Shown here: piece after piece, positions 62,680-64,000 of the stretch
Layout: every line of letters starts with the position of its first letter
Numbering within the stretch: the first letter of the stretch is position 1
Origin: Trichobilharzia szidati
Taxonomy: Eukaryota > Platyhelminthes > Trematoda > Strigeidida > Schistosomatidae
NCBI GenBank assembly: GCA_944472155.2
Contig: OX235272.1
Coordinates: forward strand, 88,728,020 to 88,792,019
Length of the DNA: 64,000 nucleotides
Direction of reading: 5' to 3'
Notes under the pieces: generated by a model
What the model was told of the DNA's origin: nothing
Database searches by the model: none
The model's input: only the letters and a program-made list of their open reading frames with translations
Position numbers and translations under genes: made by a program

Positions 62680-62874
62680 TCCCAGGTTTTCCAATGGTTC
62701 TCTAACTAATGTCAGCTCATGATGAAAATCCTGTAACCAATGAAATCCCTACAAACCAACACTTGAAAATATTTTATGTCTGAATTTATTTTATAGGATT
62801 TCGAGTAATTTATAGATAAATAAGAATATATTACATTTAAAAACTACTAATTGCATTGATTGATGGTGGCTGAC

Positions 62875-63180
62875 AAGAGAATCTAAGATGTGCATTTCGT
62901 CCCATTTGGCACTCATCATCTGAATGTACCTGCATTCCACAGTGACACTCGAACATAGTATCCATCGTTACAAGCGTCATCCACTAGATCACTACAGACA
63001 GTTCTCGTGGCCCAAATGGTCTAATGAATGATGCTTTAGCGCTTGTAACGATGAGTACTGAGTCTCAGCCTCAGTGGGAACACCATCGCTCACTGGGAAA
63101 AGGAGGTACACCCAGACGACGAGTGCCAAATAGGACGAAACGCTCAGGATGGATACCACTGTGCTAGTCACCAAACTACT
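62875..63180. mobile_element. SINE-B foldback
   Basis: Minus-strand ribozyme and body (reverse: GTGGAATGCAGGTACATTCAG ATGATGA GTGCCAAATGGGACGAAATGC) at 62880-62990, then a plus-strand SINE-B at 62998-63180 (CGTGGCCCAAATGGTCTAATGAATGATGCTTTAGCG, GAGTCTCAGCCTCAGTGGG, CAGACGACGAGTGCCAAATAGGACGAAACGCTC). Same foldback layout as SINE-A at 62455, 100 bp away. Both ribozymes have core changes. Confidence 0.7.
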
Positions 63181-63184
63181 TCAC

Positions 63185-63615
63185 AATGATAAAGGATTCA
63201 AGAAGGAGAAGGATAATAATTAACACTACTTTCTGATTATATAAACAGAGAGAGATCACTAAGGTAAGTTAAAGGCAATAGTAAATTATATTTGTGAATA
63301 CCTAATATTTTTTAAATTGTGTAGGACTACCTCAATATGTCTCCTAATTTATCCTTTTTTTCCTGATATGTAATTTCATATGTTTGGTTGCCAACTGTTA
63401 TTCATAACTGACGTTTATGAGCATTTTCATGACCTTTCTGTATCCTTCTGTCATCGAATGCTCATTTTTGTATAAAGTTAGTTGTCACAGTAGCTCAGAG
63501 GAAAACTTGAGGTATAAAGGCAGTCATACTTATATACGTACATTGATTTTAGTAATGCTATAGATTTTTCTAGAGTGGGTATTCATTGTAAAGACTGGGA
63601 AACTAACTCATAGAA
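63185..63615. other. No gene recognised
   Basis: AT-rich, unassigned. Confidence 0.4.
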
Positions 63616-63619
63616 AGTT

Positions 63620-64000
63620 CGTTTTTAGACGATACCGCTAAAACTAGATCTTCTGAAAGAAATCTTCATCTAAAATGGATACTCACCAAGATTCATCGAC
63701 AAGAATATCAAAAGATACTTTACATGAATTTGGATTTCAAGGGAGACTTTGCTGACGATATCCTCAAGAGAAGAATGTCAGCATCTTTGAGAAGAATCTT
63801 CTTCGCAGCAACGCTAAGAGTAGTGTTCTCCTGTCGTCCATTGATCTGCAGAAGCCTTAAGGACAAGATCTCACATCTGTCCACTACAATGTGCATATAT
63901 CCATCCACCTGTTACTGTGAAGCCTGGTACATTGGTGGTTCGACACGTCTCCTCTCTAAAAGGGTTGTAGAACACTATCCCGCGTAACTGCAGGGAAGTA
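63620..64000 (+). mobile_element. PLE-P4 thumb and endonuclease N-part, cut by window end
   Basis: LDLLKEIFI then NGYSPRFIDKNIKR (thumb end, L--NGYP--FI), then open frame 63724-63987: LDFKGDFADDILKRRMSASL, RRIFFAATLRVVFSCRPLIC, RSLKDKISHLSTTMCIYPST, CYCEAWYIGGSTRLLSKRVV, EHYPA. Cys-X-Cys and Y-I-G are intact (about 63915-63935). It ends in a stop at the AWL site and runs into the window end. Closest relatives here: 20380-20712 (reverse) and 20700-21115. Confidence 0.75.

Larger units (their letters stand above)
62455..62770. mobile_element. SINE-A foldback with two hammerheads
   Basis: Minus-strand SINE-A (head at its high end, reverse: CCATTGGATCGGGTCCCAGTGGCTTAATGGTATACGAGCTCGCC, CTGGGTTCGAATCCCGGTGG) runs from about 62608 down to 62455. 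A plus-strand part starting at TGAATCCCGGTGGGTGCGTACTG (62616) runs through ribozyme and complete tail to 62770. The two ribozymes (62485-62530 and 62634-62679) can pair with each other as a long foldback around the head. Very few differences between halves, so the structure looks young. Confidence 0.85.

Overview
This is a eukaryotic, AT-rich window with no complete host gene that I can support. It looks like intergenic or intronic DNA of a schistosome (blood fluke). The pointers are tRNA-headed SINEs carrying schistosome-type hammerhead ribozyme remnants (AGTCCCAAATAGGACGAAA and CTGGATTCCACTGCTA blocks), many RTE-clade (SR2-like) LINE pieces, and many Penelope-like elements (PLEs). The species assignment is inference. 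All recognisable protein similarity is to reverse transcriptases, endonucleases or one gag-like zinc knuckle, nearly all broken by stops and frameshifts. Family labels such as SINE-A or PLE-P1 are my own working names.

Layout. 1-12 kb: PLE endonuclease pieces, an inverted pair of CR1/SR1-like LINE ends (3.6-5.4 kb), assorted SINEs, and a long minus-strand PLE remnant (9.5-12 kb). 12.35-24.03 kb: a large imperfect inverted repeat with arms of about 2.4 and 2.65 kb. It encloses a PLE with terminal inverted repeats (15.73-17.36 kb), a gag-like zinc-knuckle remnant (about 19 kb) and back-to-back PLE endonucleases (20.4-21.1 kb). 24.19-37.41 kb: a direct tandem segmental duplication whose second unit received a PLE with a long, mostly in-frame RT plus GIY-YIG region, and whose first unit received a SINE. 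37.4-64 kb: alternating PLE, RTE and SINE fragments in both orientations.

How the parts relate. PLEs and LINEs are the autonomous elements; the SINEs would depend on LINE machinery. One SINE family (SINE-A) carries a hammerhead ribozyme after its tRNA-like head. Its reconstructed design is GTACTG, CUGANGA, GUCC/GGAC, GAAA, short stem III, C, CAGTAC. At least two copies (53653-53698 minus and 56570-56616 plus) keep all conserved core bases. Several SINE and PLE copies are arranged as inverted foldbacks, a pattern repeated across unrelated families. The most noteworthy items are the ribozyme-bearing SINE foldbacks, the tandem duplication with patchy divergence, the 2.5-kb inverted repeat, and the PLE bounded by inverted ends. 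All similarity calls were made by eye; no alignment or database search was run.
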